Positions 11,945 to 23,858 of a stretch of 64,000 nucleotides of DNA are shown one piece after another (the first letter of the stretch is position 1; each line of letters begins with the position of its first letter). This DNA comes from Sinotaia quadrata (taxonomy: Eukaryota; Mollusca; Gastropoda; Architaenioglossa; Viviparidae). The notes beneath the pieces were generated by a model that did not search any database, was not told the origin of the DNA, and saw only the letters and a program-made list of their open reading frames with translations. The stretch spans positions 45,879,759-45,943,758 of the forward strand of contig CM054181.1 in assembly GCA_028829895.1 (NCBI GenBank). The letters are read 5' to 3'. The position numbers and the translations under genes were made by a program.

Positions 11945-14440
11945 AACTCTCAGAATAAATAATAGAATTAATTAATTAATTACTATTTCAAGTTACTTTT
12001 ATACTAGTATAGTTAATGAATATTAAAAATGTATTGGGTTAACTAAGCTTTCCACATGGATGTATTTCTTAAAGACTCAAATTTGATCAACAGTAATTCT
12101 GATCCTAGAGAGTAATCAGTTTCTTTGTTCCTTAGCCTCCACCGCCCCCCCTCCCAAAGTTATGTACCATTGGTCACTGTGTGGTGGATGTATCTGGTCT
12201 TTATAAATGTATTATCAAGATGTTAATTCGCTTTCACTTTGTCTTTAAATTTAGACATGCAGATAGTCAACCCGTCTACATCATTTTATGGGAGTTAACA
12301 TTTACATTAACAAGTCTTTAATGCTATAATACGGAAATCTTTTTCCCTTCTGATGCTGATTCAAATATTATGGAGATCATATGTACATGAGCGATGCCTT
12401 GACTAGACATTATTTTTATCTCCTCTCTCCCTCCCTTCAACAAGACTTAAAACGTATGGACAAGATTGAGATAATTGATGGAATAGATACGCACAATAGA
12501 TGCTAGCTGATACATCTGCCTCCCCTCCCCAGGTAAATTTACGGGCGGACAGAGAGTCCTTGTGTAGATGAGCGGACCACTTAGTAACAAGTAAAGTAAT
12601 ATGTTATTTATAACAAATAATAGTTAACAGATAACATTCTAAAATGGCTCAAAACTCACAGCAGTAGTGGCAACAGACAATAGTTGTCCATTACATGTAT
12701 TTTTACAATGAAAATAAAAATGGGTTAAACCATGCACGTGCGTGTCACAATTAGAAATGAAAATATGTCGCACACAGGTGGGTTATAATTATTAGATAAA
12801 CAAACTGTTCGTGCACTCACAACGTTTAACAGTTGTCAAATTAATATTTACTTTAGTGGAAATAAAATAGCGTTCCACAATATCAGTATACATCTCAATA
12901 AATTATTAAGTTCGGAACACATAATAACTGTGGTCATTCTATTCTCTGGCCACACGTTAGGAGAAAATAGCAACAAGTCATAATCAATCATAATAAAATA
13001 CACAAAATCATGCTACAGCATTCTTAATAAAATATAGTTAACAAATATTAAGAAATTGATGTGTTACCTTGTCTGAATATTTAGCAGGCTTATCCTCGAT
13101 TCATGGAAATAGTGTAGCCTCTGTACATTTAAGCAAAGTCTCCCTCAAGAATAATTTTCAAACCAGTCTCATGCTATTTATGTACATCTATGAATTATAG
13201 GCAGGAATTGGCATCGGTTTTGAAAACAACCCTTTCCTTACAATCATTCAGGCATAAAACATAATCTGTCTATAGTGACCAATATTGTTTTTAACACACA
13301 CCAGACCTTCTAATTGCCTGTAATCTGCTATGGCATGACACATGCAATTACATAACTTGACTGTGATCACTAGTCCAAGAAATGTATAATACAAAAGATT
13401 AAAACATCAAAGAGCTTAATAAGAATTGAAGATAAAATTGTAAGATAGGTATAATTTGCCCTTAACTCCACGACACTGATAATGGTGAAAGAGGGGAGAA
13501 CCTCAGGCAGCCTTGTGTATTCATCGAGGGCAGCCTCATTCTCTGCAAATGGATATATCTTCTTAGTTCTGCAGTATTCTGTTTGTATTAATTTTTCCTT
13601 GCTGTAGTTGTAGTCTGTGTGTACCCGATTTTGAAGGTTTTCTTCCTGTTGTCAACTTTGTTGGTTGCGGGAATTGTTTGAACTTCCTTTTCCTCTATGT
13701 TGGTAATTTTTGTCTGGTTCTTTTCTTCCTTCTTGATGGTAGTCAGAGTTTGTGAGAAAGCCTGTTTTTTTTTTGTTGACTGGGGTAAGAGTCTGTGTTA
13801 AGCTGTCTTTGGGTTTTGGTGGTATTTTCCACTGGATGTTAGTTTGTGCTTAACTGTCTGTTGATGGTTGTGGTATTCTACTATTGAGAGATGTTCATTT
13901 AGACATTCCCACAGGTAGATTTCACAGTCCAGAGTGTCGTGGTGTTTTGCAACATGTGTCTCATCTCTTTTTGTAGACACGTGGTAAAGAAACCAGATTA
14001 GCTTGGAGAAAGTTTATTAAGGTGGAAGTTTTTTAAATGTGATCTGGAAACCATGAGGAGTTAATTCTTTATCCTCTATAGATCGCTGTCTAGTCTTGGA
14101 TGTTTATAACTTCCCCTTCCTCTCTTTCTCCCTCACATGTTGGATATTTGGGTTATTCTGTGTATCTAAACTGTATTGATATAGATGTATATTAGTGCTT
14201 ATGAATGATTTTTTGCCTATCTCTGTTAGTGAGTTTGGTTGTGTGCATTTGTCAGTGAAAAGGTTTACTTGTTTGTTCCTTCATTCCAAGATTTTCATGA
14301 AGTTTCAAGCATCGTGAATCATGAAAAAATAAACAAAAATGTTTGATTTTAAATTTGAAAATATTTGAATTGATCTATACATGTACACAAACACCAGTCA
14401 GATGCAATTATCTATAAACACACTTGTACCCGACGACTTC
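11945..14440. other. Intergenic, no gene recognised
   Basis: AT-rich. Frames such as the minus-strand one at 13798-13980 show no recognisable motif or splice context. Confidence 0.45.
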
Positions 14441-14444
14441 CTGA

Positions 14445-14545
14445 GAGTTAGATGGCTTGCAAAGTAATGGTGCTAGTCTAGCATATAGAAGTCATAGGAT
14501 CGAGCCCAGTCTTGGTCACCAGGATTTTTCTCGACCAAATCGAAT
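14445..14545 (+). mobile_element. tRNA-derived SINE head
   Basis: TTAGATGGCTTGCAAAG resembles an A box and AGGATCGAGCCC is a near match to the RNA polymerase III B box, about 35 bases apart as in a tRNA. The spacing sequence reads like an anticodon arm (CTAGTCTAGCATATAG). The body runs into a (CA)n tract, a common SINE tail. Confidence 0.45.
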
Positions 14546-14591
14546 CGAATTGCACACACCTCATTATCCCCCACCCACCCACCCACCCTCC

Positions 14592-14592
<1 letters not shown>

Positions 14593-14660
<68 letters not shown>
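14593..14660. repeat. (CA)n microsatellite
   Basis: Pure AC dinucleotide after a CCCA-rich lead-in, at the end of the SINE-like head. Confidence 0.95.
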
Positions 14661-14661
<1 letters not shown>

Positions 14662-14700
14662 GGCGGCCATGACTGTAAGTGCTTCGAGCTCATTCGAAAA

Positions 14701-14808
14701 TTTAGCACAAATAATACTCATTTAGTACAAATAATACTCATTTAGCACAAATAATACTCATTTAGCACAAATAATACTCATTTAGCACAAATAATACTCA
14801 TTTAGCAT
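14701..14808 (+). repeat. 20-bp minisatellite, 5.4 copies
   Basis: TTTAGCACAAATAATACTCA repeated with one T variant; nearly perfect, so recent. Confidence 0.95.
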
Positions 14809-15254
14809 AAGAGATGGTGGCTACTTAAGTGCCAATCCTGAGAAATAAAAGAATAAATCTTGCATACGGTCATACAGGAATTGGTGCTTTTTTTTAAAAA
14901 TGAGATGGAGTGGTGGGGTGTATTTGCTTGAGATTCTTAACAACTGTTAAAATACAATGGAGTCGGGGAGTTAGCTATAGGCGAAATCCCTGTTGTAAAC
15001 GGACACTTCACCTTGAAAAAATATACATCTCTCTTTTACTCTCTCTCCTCTATTTCTGTACTATCTCGTTGCTCGCTTCTCTCCCCTTGCTATTACCTCC
15101 CTACCCCCCTCTCTCTCTCTTAACAATCCTTGTCACATATGTATACACTTTAGTACGGTCTGGCAGTTCAGATAACGAATATTTATTTTAAAATCAATTA
15201 TATTAATTCGCTCCTCACTGGCCTGAACGTCACCGTGCGTCATCAAGAAAAACA

Positions 15255-15900
15255 ATAAAACTCGAAAATTGGTTCATTTTAGCTCTGTTTACAAATTACT
15301 TTAAACACGAAAATCTGTACATTTTAGCTGTTTACAAACTACTTTAAACACGAAAATCTGTAAATTTAACTTTATTTAAAACTTACTTTGAACACGAAAA
15401 TCTGTAAATTTTAGCTCTATTTAAAAATTACACGAAAATCTGTACATTTTAGCGCTCTGGTTACAAATTACTATAAACAAGAAAGTTGTGCATTTTAATT
15501 TTACAGATTACTATAAACTGTACATTTGAGACCTGTTTACAAATTATTATAAACATGAAAATCGGTAGGTTGTAGCACTGTTTACAGATTAGTATAATAG
15601 TCGGTGTATTTTAACATTGTTTAAAGATTGCTATAAAAATGAAATGGATGCATTTTAGCACTGCTCTCATATTGCTATGAACATGAAAACAGGAAGATTG
15701 CAACGCTGTTTAAAGATTACTATAATACGAAAATTGATACCTTTATCACTACTTATAAATAGCTAGAAACCACGAAAATCGGTACACTTTAATAACTGTT
15801 TATAGATTACTATTAATATGAAAATCAATACATTAGCATTTTTTTCAGAAGAATATAAACAGGATGATCGATACATGTTTTGCGAAAATCGATATATTTC
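15255..15900 (+). repeat. 45-bp degenerate minisatellite, about 13 copies
   Basis: Unit near CACGAAAATCTGTACATTTT, AGCTCTGTTTACAAATTACTTTAAA. Copies diverge towards the right end. Confidence 0.8.
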
Positions 15901-16187
15901 AAGTTGTACATATACACATCTTCTGCAATTGCTCGTGCCCAGATAACTTTCTTTTGCCATCAATAACGCGGTTCCGTAACCTTAATTGTCTACAGCGAGG
16001 GTAGCAAACGTCACCGTCCGCGAAATCAGCTGAAGACGAATGCGCGTCTGAAAACCCCCAAATCAAACAATCAACAGCAAATGTAAGAGTGAGGTGAAAG
16101 GTGATGCACACCAAAGTGTAGGATGGTTACGGTGCGGGATGGGGGAGGGTGGCGTAACTCAGCAATTTTAAGAGTGGGCAACAAAGT

Positions 16188-16326
16188 TTGCACTGACCCG
16201 ACTTTAGAACGCCTGTGTTAACGTAAAAGCGTTGCACTGACCCGACTTTAGAACGCCTGTGTTAACGTAAAAGCGTTGCACTGACCCGACTTTAGAACGC
16301 CTGTGTTAACGTAAAAGCGTTGCACT
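16188..16326 (+). repeat. 44-bp minisatellite, 3 identical copies
   Basis: Unit TTGCACTGACCCGACTTTAG followed by AACGCCTGTGTTAACGTAAAAGCG. Confidence 0.95.
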
Positions 16327-16489
16327 GAACATGCGAGAGATATACGAAATATTTCAAGAGGATTATTATATTGCATAATGAATAACTTCATTAACACAAT
16401 CATAACTTAAAACAAACCATAATAGAAATGTAACTTATTTCAGGGCACCTCGAACCACAAGAAGCTTGGTGACAAATGTGTTCCCTGTT

Positions 16490-16625
16490 AGCTGGAACTC
16501 GGTAGTCAAAACACTCCCTAGCAGTATCGAACTCAGTGGTCAGAACACCTCATAACATATCGAACTCGATAGTCAGAACACTCCCAAACGTATCGAACTT
16601 GGTAGTCAGAACACACCCTAAAGGT
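16490..16625 (+). repeat. Degenerate minisatellite of about 37 bp
   Basis: Repeated CGAACTCGGTAGTCAGAACAC and CTCCCTAACGTAT-like blocks, four copies. Confidence 0.6.
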
Positions 16626-16900
16626 ATAGAATTCTAATAAGGTGAGATCGCGTCAGCTCGCTGTGGCCAGAACCAATCAGATCAATAAATATTTATTAAA
16701 GAAGTCACTTACTTGGAAATATTTACCTGGAAAAAGTCTCCCGCGTTGCAGAGTACATTAGAGAAGTATGGAGAAACCCCAATGATTGAACCGGATTGCT
16801 TTGCTTATGTATTTCAAGATTAGAAACACGTATACTATTTCTATACACTCAAATCTTTCTGCAAATTAAACTGCGTTGAAATGCAGTTAATGGCTAACAA

Positions 16901-16979
16901 GATAGATAGACAGATAGAGATAGACAGATAGAGATAGACAGATAGAGATAGACAGATAGAGAGATAGATAGATAGATAA

Positions 16980-17027
<48 letters not shown>

Positions 17028-17028
17028 C
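16901..17028. repeat. (GATA)n microsatellite
   Basis: GATA units with GACAGATAGA variants at the left end. Confidence 0.95.
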
Positions 17029-17625
17029 CGAGTCACTGAATGTATTCTAAACAAACTGCAGTTGAGTCACTTGCAGTTTGTCTACAATACCCAAAAGCTT
17101 CTGCTAATGGAAGTGATGGAATAACAGTGCTGCACCCGTCGCCCCCTCCGCCACCACCACCACACACAGACTCACACTCCGTTTTTATTAAAAGTCTGAA
17201 ATCTTGTTATAAATGTTTAGTATTCATGAGTTTGATTTTAATTATTAAAATTCGCCTTTTGAGGATTGCAAAATATTCTTGCGAACAGCAGTAATAATGT
17301 CTTAGCATGATGCATCGGGTAGATAAATAACTTTTAATTTATTCATTTATTTTTATTAGAGAATAACATTAGCAAGGCATTAATACAAGCTACTTATTTA
17401 TAAAGCTGCGATTACTCTGACCATTGACCTGTCTCTGAGTGTGCAATTTATTAAGCACAAGTTAGTTAGTTTTATAGTGTTTTCTTTCCAAACAAAAACC
17501 TAGAATGCTTAATCTGTAAAAATATGGAAAGCATAATTGATATTTAAAACTGTTTGATACATGTACTTACAAAAGTCGCATAATTGCAGTCATGTCAACT
17601 ATTCATGAAACCTATATTACCTCTA
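17029..17625. other. Intergenic, no gene recognised
   Basis: The frame at 17040-17294 has a Pro/His run from (CCA)n DNA and no motif. Confidence 0.4.
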
Positions 17626-17803
17626 TTTCACTTTATAGCTCTGTGCTAATGACAAAATATACATTGATGTAATGTATTTTAGCATTTCACTTTATAGCTC
17701 TGTGCTAATGACAAAATATACATTGATGTAATGTATTTTAGCATTTCACTTTATAGCTCTGTGCTAATGACAAAATATACATTGATGTAATGTATTTTAG
17801 CAT
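17626..17803 (+). repeat. 59-bp minisatellite, 3 exact copies
   Basis: Unit ATTTCACTTTATAGCTCTGT, GCTAATGACAAAATATACAT, TGATGTAATGTATTTTAGC without a mismatch, pointing to a recent expansion. Confidence 0.95.
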
Positions 17804-18220
17804 TAAAACGGCAAGCATGTTTTAATATCAAGTTAAATATTGATCGATATTTACACGATGTGCAATTCTTCATCTCTAAACTATAATTCACTTTGAATAG
17901 ATTGAAAAGGAGGCGGGGGAGGGAAATATTTATTGTACTCTTATAACATTTAGTTGTTCAGTGTGAACATCTTGATTCGATGACTTGTCAGGTGAGCCAT
18001 AAGTATACTGCATGGGTAAATATTGAATGTGTAAATATTAAATGTATGCCGAATTGTGTTTTTACTTGAACTCAATCGATGCGAGGTCACGTGCATTCAA
18101 AAAAAAAAAAAAGAAAGAAAAGAAACGACATCTCGACTAACTGCTAGAATCCACTGGCTAGTCGAAAATTCTGCATAACGAGAAATGTACATTCTTCCTG
18201 TTTTCTAGGCTCTATTCGTA

Positions 18221-18251
18221 CTCTCTCTCTCTCTCTCTCTCTGTCTCTCTG

Positions 18252-18287
<36 letters not shown>

Positions 18288-18294
18288 TGTGTGT
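18221..18294. repeat. (CT)n-(GT)n compound microsatellite
   Basis: CT units with two G interruptions, then GT units up to the short TIR element. Confidence 0.95.
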
Positions 18295-18312
18295 GAACGC
18301 GCGGGCGCGCAT

Positions 18313-18465
18313 GGCCGTCCGTCTTAACAACACTATAGGCCCCCTGGCAAAGCAATGTACTGGGGCCCCTAGCACCAACAAATTCAGTGTTTTAATATTA
18401 AAGCATGTTGTAAAGCTCATTAGGCCCCGAGCAACTGCCCAGCATGCCTCGTGCATTAAGACGGC
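18313..18465. mobile_element. Short TIR element inserted in a microsatellite
   Basis: Left end GGCCGTCCGTCTTAA and right end, reverse complemented, AGTGCCGTCTTAA. The interior has GGGGCCCC-like blocks. Both flanks are (GT)n, so the element appears to have landed inside a GT repeat. Confidence 0.45.
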
Positions 18466-18466
18466 A

Positions 18467-18484
18467 CTGTGTGTGTGTGTGTGT

Positions 18485-18556
<72 letters not shown>
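18467..18556. repeat. (GT)n microsatellite
   Basis: About 44 GT units with one TAT interruption, directly right of the TIR element. Confidence 0.95.
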
Positions 18557-18569
18557 TGTAAAGCCAGCA

Positions 18570-18845
18570 CTCAGCTTTGTTGTGTTCAGTACTCATCCTT
18601 GTGATGTGGTCAGAACTCAGCCTTGTTGTGTTCAGCACTCATCCTTGTTTTGTGGTCAGCACTCAGCCTTGTTGTGTTCAGCAGTCAGTCTTGTGGTGTG
18701 AAGTCAGCACTCTGCCTTGTGGTAGGGTTAGTACTCAGCCTTGTTGTTTGGTCAGCACAAGTGGTGTGGTTAGAACTCAGCCTTGTGATGAAGTCAGCAC
18801 TCAGTCTTGCTGTGTTCAGCACTCATCCGTATGGTGTGGTCAACC
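18570..18845 (+). repeat. Degenerate 20-50 bp repeat
   Basis: CAGCACTCAGCCTTGTTGTG and variants recur about ten times. Overlapping open frames are artefacts. Confidence 0.8.
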
Positions 18846-19199
18846 TAACACATTTTTTCTTAATATTGTAAATCCCGCATTACCTATAGTCATAATTAAT
18901 GGATGCGATATATGGGAAAGTCCCTGTTCGACACATAACTGTTAGAAAGCCTGGTTAATAGAGCTTGCATGCCATTATGACAAAAGTTTTGCTTTAGATA
19001 TACTAATTCAAGGCATGATCTCTAGTTATTCAGGTTCCGGGTTTGCAGCACATGCTGCGCAAGACTTGCTCCGAGCCTTTAAAACCGATATAAATGTGAT
19101 GAACCGATTAATAACGACTTGTACTTTTTGGAATTGGTCACCCGATAAGCTCAGTACAAAAAGTAATAAAGTTGTTGAGTTAACAACTACTTTTTGACA

Positions 19200-19209
19200 T
19201 ACGCGCGCG

Positions 19210-19250
<41 letters not shown>

Positions 19251-19265
19251 GTGCGCACGTGCACA
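19200..19265. repeat. (CG)n-(CA)n-(CACGTG) compound microsatellite
   Basis: CG tract, then CA tract, then ACGTGCGC repeats; able to form Z-DNA. Confidence 0.9.
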
Positions 19266-19714
19266 CTACAATGAACATTTGTTTGTGAGCTATCTAATGC
19301 ATTATCTCTACATGAGTTGTGATGAAACAAATGAAGAATAAAAATGCAAAAATCATGATGCAAGAAAACAACTTCTTAAAATTCTGTTGCCGAGACTGCG
19401 ACGAAATGGAAGTTTTGTACACAATTAGATCGAATACAATTATTTTCTGCTTTATTTTATCATTTCTTCTTAAATGATTGTGTTTTTCTGCTGGATTCTA
19501 ACATCAAATCTACTGCTTTTGGCTTCTAGTAAAAGGCAATTCAAAGTTATCATTTCTCGCTGCAATTTTCAAATTAAACAAATCGGTAGCGTTATGATTC
19601 ATAGTTATTGTATCTGTAATACTTGTGTGCTAATCCTAAACCACTACTATTACTGCTTTTATGAATACTACTATGATATCAAATGAAAACTACCAACTAC
19701 TATTACTACTAGTT

Positions 19715-19888
19715 AGTGGCGTGGAAATGGACTGTGCAATGCACAAGGTCCCCTGCGGCTTGCAGGTTTGTGGGGGACCTGGCAGCAAGCGAAGTCTATG
19801 TAGTATGCAACGCGTTGATTCGTTTGAAATCGAAGGGGCCCACCACGAAGGTCTGCAAAAGGGCCCCCGAAAAGCTTGCTACGCTACT
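19715..19888. mobile_element. Short TIR element with GGGCCC core
   Basis: Left end AGTGGCGTGGAA and right end, reverse complemented, AGTAGCGTAGCAA. The interior contains GGGGGACC, GGGGCCC and GGGCCCCC. Surrounded by degenerate (TAC)n DNA. The open frames across it are incidental. Confidence 0.4.
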
Positions 19889-20769
19889 GCTCCTACTATC
19901 ACTACTACTACTGATAATAACAAAGAGTAGATAACTAAATTACAACAAAAGCTTCTAATTATGTTGCTATTTCTATTACTTCTACTATTATTGTTACTAC
20001 TGCACTACTACTTCTGTACTATCACAATTGCTGCCATTTTACTACTATGATTACTATGAATGCAAACTACCAATTGTTCTCAATAATAATAATTAGCAGA
20101 TAAACAACAAAACTTCTCATTTGTTTGCTGCTACTATTATTTCTAAATATTACTACTACTATCAAATGCGAAATGCCAGCTGCTAATAATAATTAAAACT
20201 TTCATTAATACCGCTGCTGCTACTATTGCTTTCTCTACTGCTACTACTCCCTGTCTACTTCTGCTGCTATTAAAATTTGGGGACAAACGATAGCCGCAGT
20301 AAGGATTTTTTTTTCTCCTTCCAGGGACATGATTTCATTCCCAGCTAGGGGTGAAAAAGCCATTGGTGATACATGGCAATTCCCTTTCTCAAAGCGGAGA
20401 ACTTAGTGACAAGTCTTTCGGATGGAACAATAAATGGGACCCCGTATGCTATAAATTACGCACGCTTCAGATAGTACTGCATGACAAATCCTACCCAACA
20501 ATACCCGTACTCCCTAATGGAAATACGTTTGTTTTTTTTCCTCCTCTTTTGCTTTTTTTTGCGACAACTGGAAGTGGACGTCAAGCTCAAAGAAAAGAGT
20601 ACTTTAAAAAAACAACAACTTTATTTTTAAACACTGACAGTGAGAGGTTGCCCTCTTATCTGGTGAACGTTTGCCCCACCAATTCACGGTCTTCTGAGAA
20701 ATGACGTTTATTTCGTAGGTCTACGTGACCGTTCAGTCTACTCATAACAGATGTCGCTCTGCCCTAGAG

Positions 20770-21345
20770 GGGCTACACTTTACAGGTTAATCTATACTAT
20801 AAATGCTAAACACTTTACGTGTCACTGTGTACTACAGCGACTATACATTACATGTGTCACTATATCTATAGACTGCACACCACAATATCTACTATAGGGG
20901 CTGCACACTGTACGGGTAGCACTATGCACAATAGAGACTATACACTACACGATTCATTATGTACTATAGGGGCTGCAAACTATACGTGTCTATGTACTAC
21001 AGAAACTATACATTACACATGTCACTATCTACTATAAAGACTATACACTACACGTGTCACTGTGTCTATAAACACTGCACACCACACGTGTCATTATGTA
21101 CTGTAGGGGCTGCACACTACACGTGTCACTATGTCTATAAAGACTGAACATCACACGTGTCACTAGTCTATAAAGACTGAACACTATACGTGAAATATAT
21201 ATTAGAACGGCTACACTTTATACTATAAATGCTACACACTTTACGTGTCACTATGTACTATAAAGACTGAACACTATACATAAAATATATATTACAGCGG
21301 CTACACACTACACGTGTCATTATGCACTATAGTGCTGCACACTTT
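20770..21345 (+). repeat. Degenerate tandem repeat, CACGTGTCACTATGTACTAT type
   Basis: Repeated blocks of ACTATACACTACACGTGTCA, CTATGTACTATAAAGACT and variants, about 14 copies with irregular length. Confidence 0.75.
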
Positions 21346-21364
21346 ACCACGCACACATTGACCT

Positions 21365-21606
21365 TGTGTTGCGAGCCACTGCAACATATATCAAACATGT
21401 ACCAGTCTTGCGAGCCACTGCAACATATATCAAACATGTACCAGTCTTGCCAGCCACTACAACATATATCAAACATGTACCAGTCTTGCCAGCCACTACA
21501 ACATATATCAAACATGTACCAGTCTTGCCAGCCACTACAACATATATCAAACATGTACCAGTCTTGCCAGCCACTGCAACATATATCACACGTGTACCAG
21601 TCTTAT
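21365..21606 (+). repeat. 39-bp minisatellite, 6 copies
   Basis: Unit CTTGCGAGCCACTGCAACAT, ATATCAAACATGTACCAGT. It is 13 codons long, so four frames stay open and encode periodic peptides; there is no start context, splice site or homology to support a gene. Confidence 0.93.
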
Positions 21607-22807
21607 GAGTGACATGAGTAAATATCATTTACGCTCAGATTCACTGCTGTACTAATGAGATTGCTGTTCTCGCTCTTTCGTGATTTCATTTTTATGCATT
21701 GTGTATTTCCTTATCGATCTCCCTTCCCCCCTCCACTCCCCTCCCACCCAGCAGGTCCATTCAGTGATATGACCGGTTAAAATGATAATCTTTGTGATTT
21801 TTGCAATTATCGGTTACAGCAGCACTGTAGTGTGATATGGAGAGAATATACTGCATTTTAAAAAATAACTGGTTTTGGTTAAATGTCCACTTTCAAAGTT
21901 CGCTGATTTCGCGGACGAGAAATAAAAAAGTGAATTTTTTTTACACACTTATTGAGGTCACAAAAAATAATTATTATGTGCCTCTTTGCCTGCATGTGTA
22001 TCTAGAGTGGCGTGAGAGGTCCAAAAAAAACTTAATTATTTTATTTTACTTGCGCAGATTTAGTCTGGGCTTGCACATGCCCATATTTTGAAACCAGAAG
22101 AAATAACTTCGTATACCAGTTCATGTGTTTCTATTTATATTCGCTTCGGGAAATCCCGTTAGTGTGGTTTAGTTTGTATCTATATAATAGAAAGCCTTGG
22201 TGTTAACAAGGAAGATAATTTTTATAGTTGACTTTCGTGAATAGATCTGTTGTTGACTTCACTAGTTAGCAGTCAGAATCAGTTAGGGTGTCTGGAGCAT
22301 GAACTAATGCAAACACAAGTAAGAGAATATTAGCTTATTCTTTGCTTATAATATATGTGTAGGTCCTACACACCAATAACATTAGCGCATAAAAGTTAAA
22401 CTGATCACAGACCTGCTATCAGAAACACATTTTGCCTAACTAATTATTCTGTTTTTCTAAGATAATGTTCTTAAAAATATTAACTAGCTTTTGCAGGTAA
22501 AGAAATCATTTGTTCCGTGTGCAAACAAGTTCGATCCTTCAGCGAACATGGAGAGCTGTTTATATATTTGTGCTTTTTTCAAACATATCCAAGGATGAAC
22601 AATTACTTCGTCAATTTTGCAAATATTCTATCATAATTATATTGAAGTAGTAATTCATTTTGTGTGTTTGCACACCTTATCATAAAATTATGTATGAATA
22701 ATCATTATTGTTCGTGAATTTCTCACATCTGCCATTAAAAGGTTATCAGTTTAAAAAATTCGTTCTTATACAATTATAGTATCTTGATTTATATTAAAAG
22801 TTATATT

Positions 22808-22809
<2 letters not shown>
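21607..22809. other. Intergenic, no gene recognised
   Basis: AT-rich single-copy DNA; one 84-codon frame at 21837-22091 without motif. Confidence 0.4.

Positions 22810-22879
<70 letters not shown>
22810..22879. repeat. (CT)n-(AT)n microsatellite
   Basis: About 24 CT units followed by about 10 AT units. Confidence 0.95.
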
Positions 22880-23045
22880 ATTTTGTTAGTATTTTCATTG
22901 TAATAATAAGTGAGCATTTAAGCTGTTCACTCTTCGACTTCTTCTATTCAATATAGGCATATACAGACATTTTTTTCCAGCAAAATTTATTATATATATC
23001 CTTCTTCCAAAAGTCGTCTTAAAATAAAAATTCTTCTATTAATAT

Positions 23046-23075
23046 TTTCTTTCTTTCTTTCTTTCTTTCTTTCTC

Positions 23076-23150
<75 letters not shown>
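23046..23150. repeat. (TTTC)n microsatellite
   Basis: Near-perfect CTTT units over about 105 bases. Confidence 0.95.
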
Positions 23151-23269
23151 GTTCAGTGTGTGTGTATGTGTGTGTGTGGGTGCTTTTGGTTTGTTTCTTT
23201 GTTTATCCCTTAAACTGCTTATGTATGTTTTACTGTCTTTTGTTTATGTCATCGATCTTTTCTTAACTA

Positions 23270-23750
23270 CAGTACTATTCATTGCTCTGTTTTCTACTAC
23301 GTGAACAAATAACTATGAACTACTGTACTATTCATTGCTCTGTTTTCTACTACGTGAACAAATAACTATGAACTACTGTACTATTCATTGCTCTGTTTTC
23401 TACTACGTGAACAAATAACTGTGAACTACTCTACTGTTCATTGCTCTGTTTTCTACTACGTGAACAAATAACTATGAACTACTCTACTGTTCATTGCTCT
23501 GTTTTCTACTACGTGAACAAATAACTATGAACTACTCTACTGTTCATTGACGTTTTCTACTACGTGAACAAATAACTGTGAACTACTCTACTGTTCATTG
23601 ACGTTTTCTACTACGTGAACAAATAACTGTGAACTACTCTACTGTTCATTGACGTTTTCTACTACGTGAACAAATAACTATGAAGTACTCTACTGTTCAT
23701 TGACGTTTTCTACTACGTGGACAGATAACTATGAACTACAATAATGTTCA
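23270..23750 (+). repeat. 53/49-bp minisatellite upstream of paralogue B
   Basis: Unit near TTTTCTACTACGTGAACAAA, TAACTATGAACTACT, GTACTATTCATTGCTCTG. The first five copies are 53 bp and the later four 49 bp. The array ends about 80 bases before the splice acceptor of paralogue B. Confidence 0.92.
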
Positions 23751-23804
23751 TTGCTGTTTTCTATTTTATGGTGGACAGTGCTATGATTGTTGTAATCTTT
23801 TGTA

Positions 23805-23829
23805 TTTCATTTATTTACTTGCACCACAG
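23805..23829 (+). promoter_or_regulatory. Predicted 3' splice site upstream of paralogue B
   Basis: T-rich tract ending in CACCACAG at 23829, with ATG 23859 29 bases on. It occupies the same place relative to the start codon as the site before paralogue A, which supports a shared 5' UTR intron in the family. Confidence 0.55.
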
Positions 23830-23858
23830 ATACAAGAAATAATAGGGAATCTTCTACC

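Noticed and set aside
18205..18701. Cys-Val and Thr-His runs
   Set aside because: Translations of (GT)n/(CA)n; the same applies at 14.6, 31.2, 39.8 and 40.9 kb.
21322..21628. Four overlapping periodic frames over the 39-bp array
   Set aside because: Artefact of a unit divisible by three; both strands are equally open.
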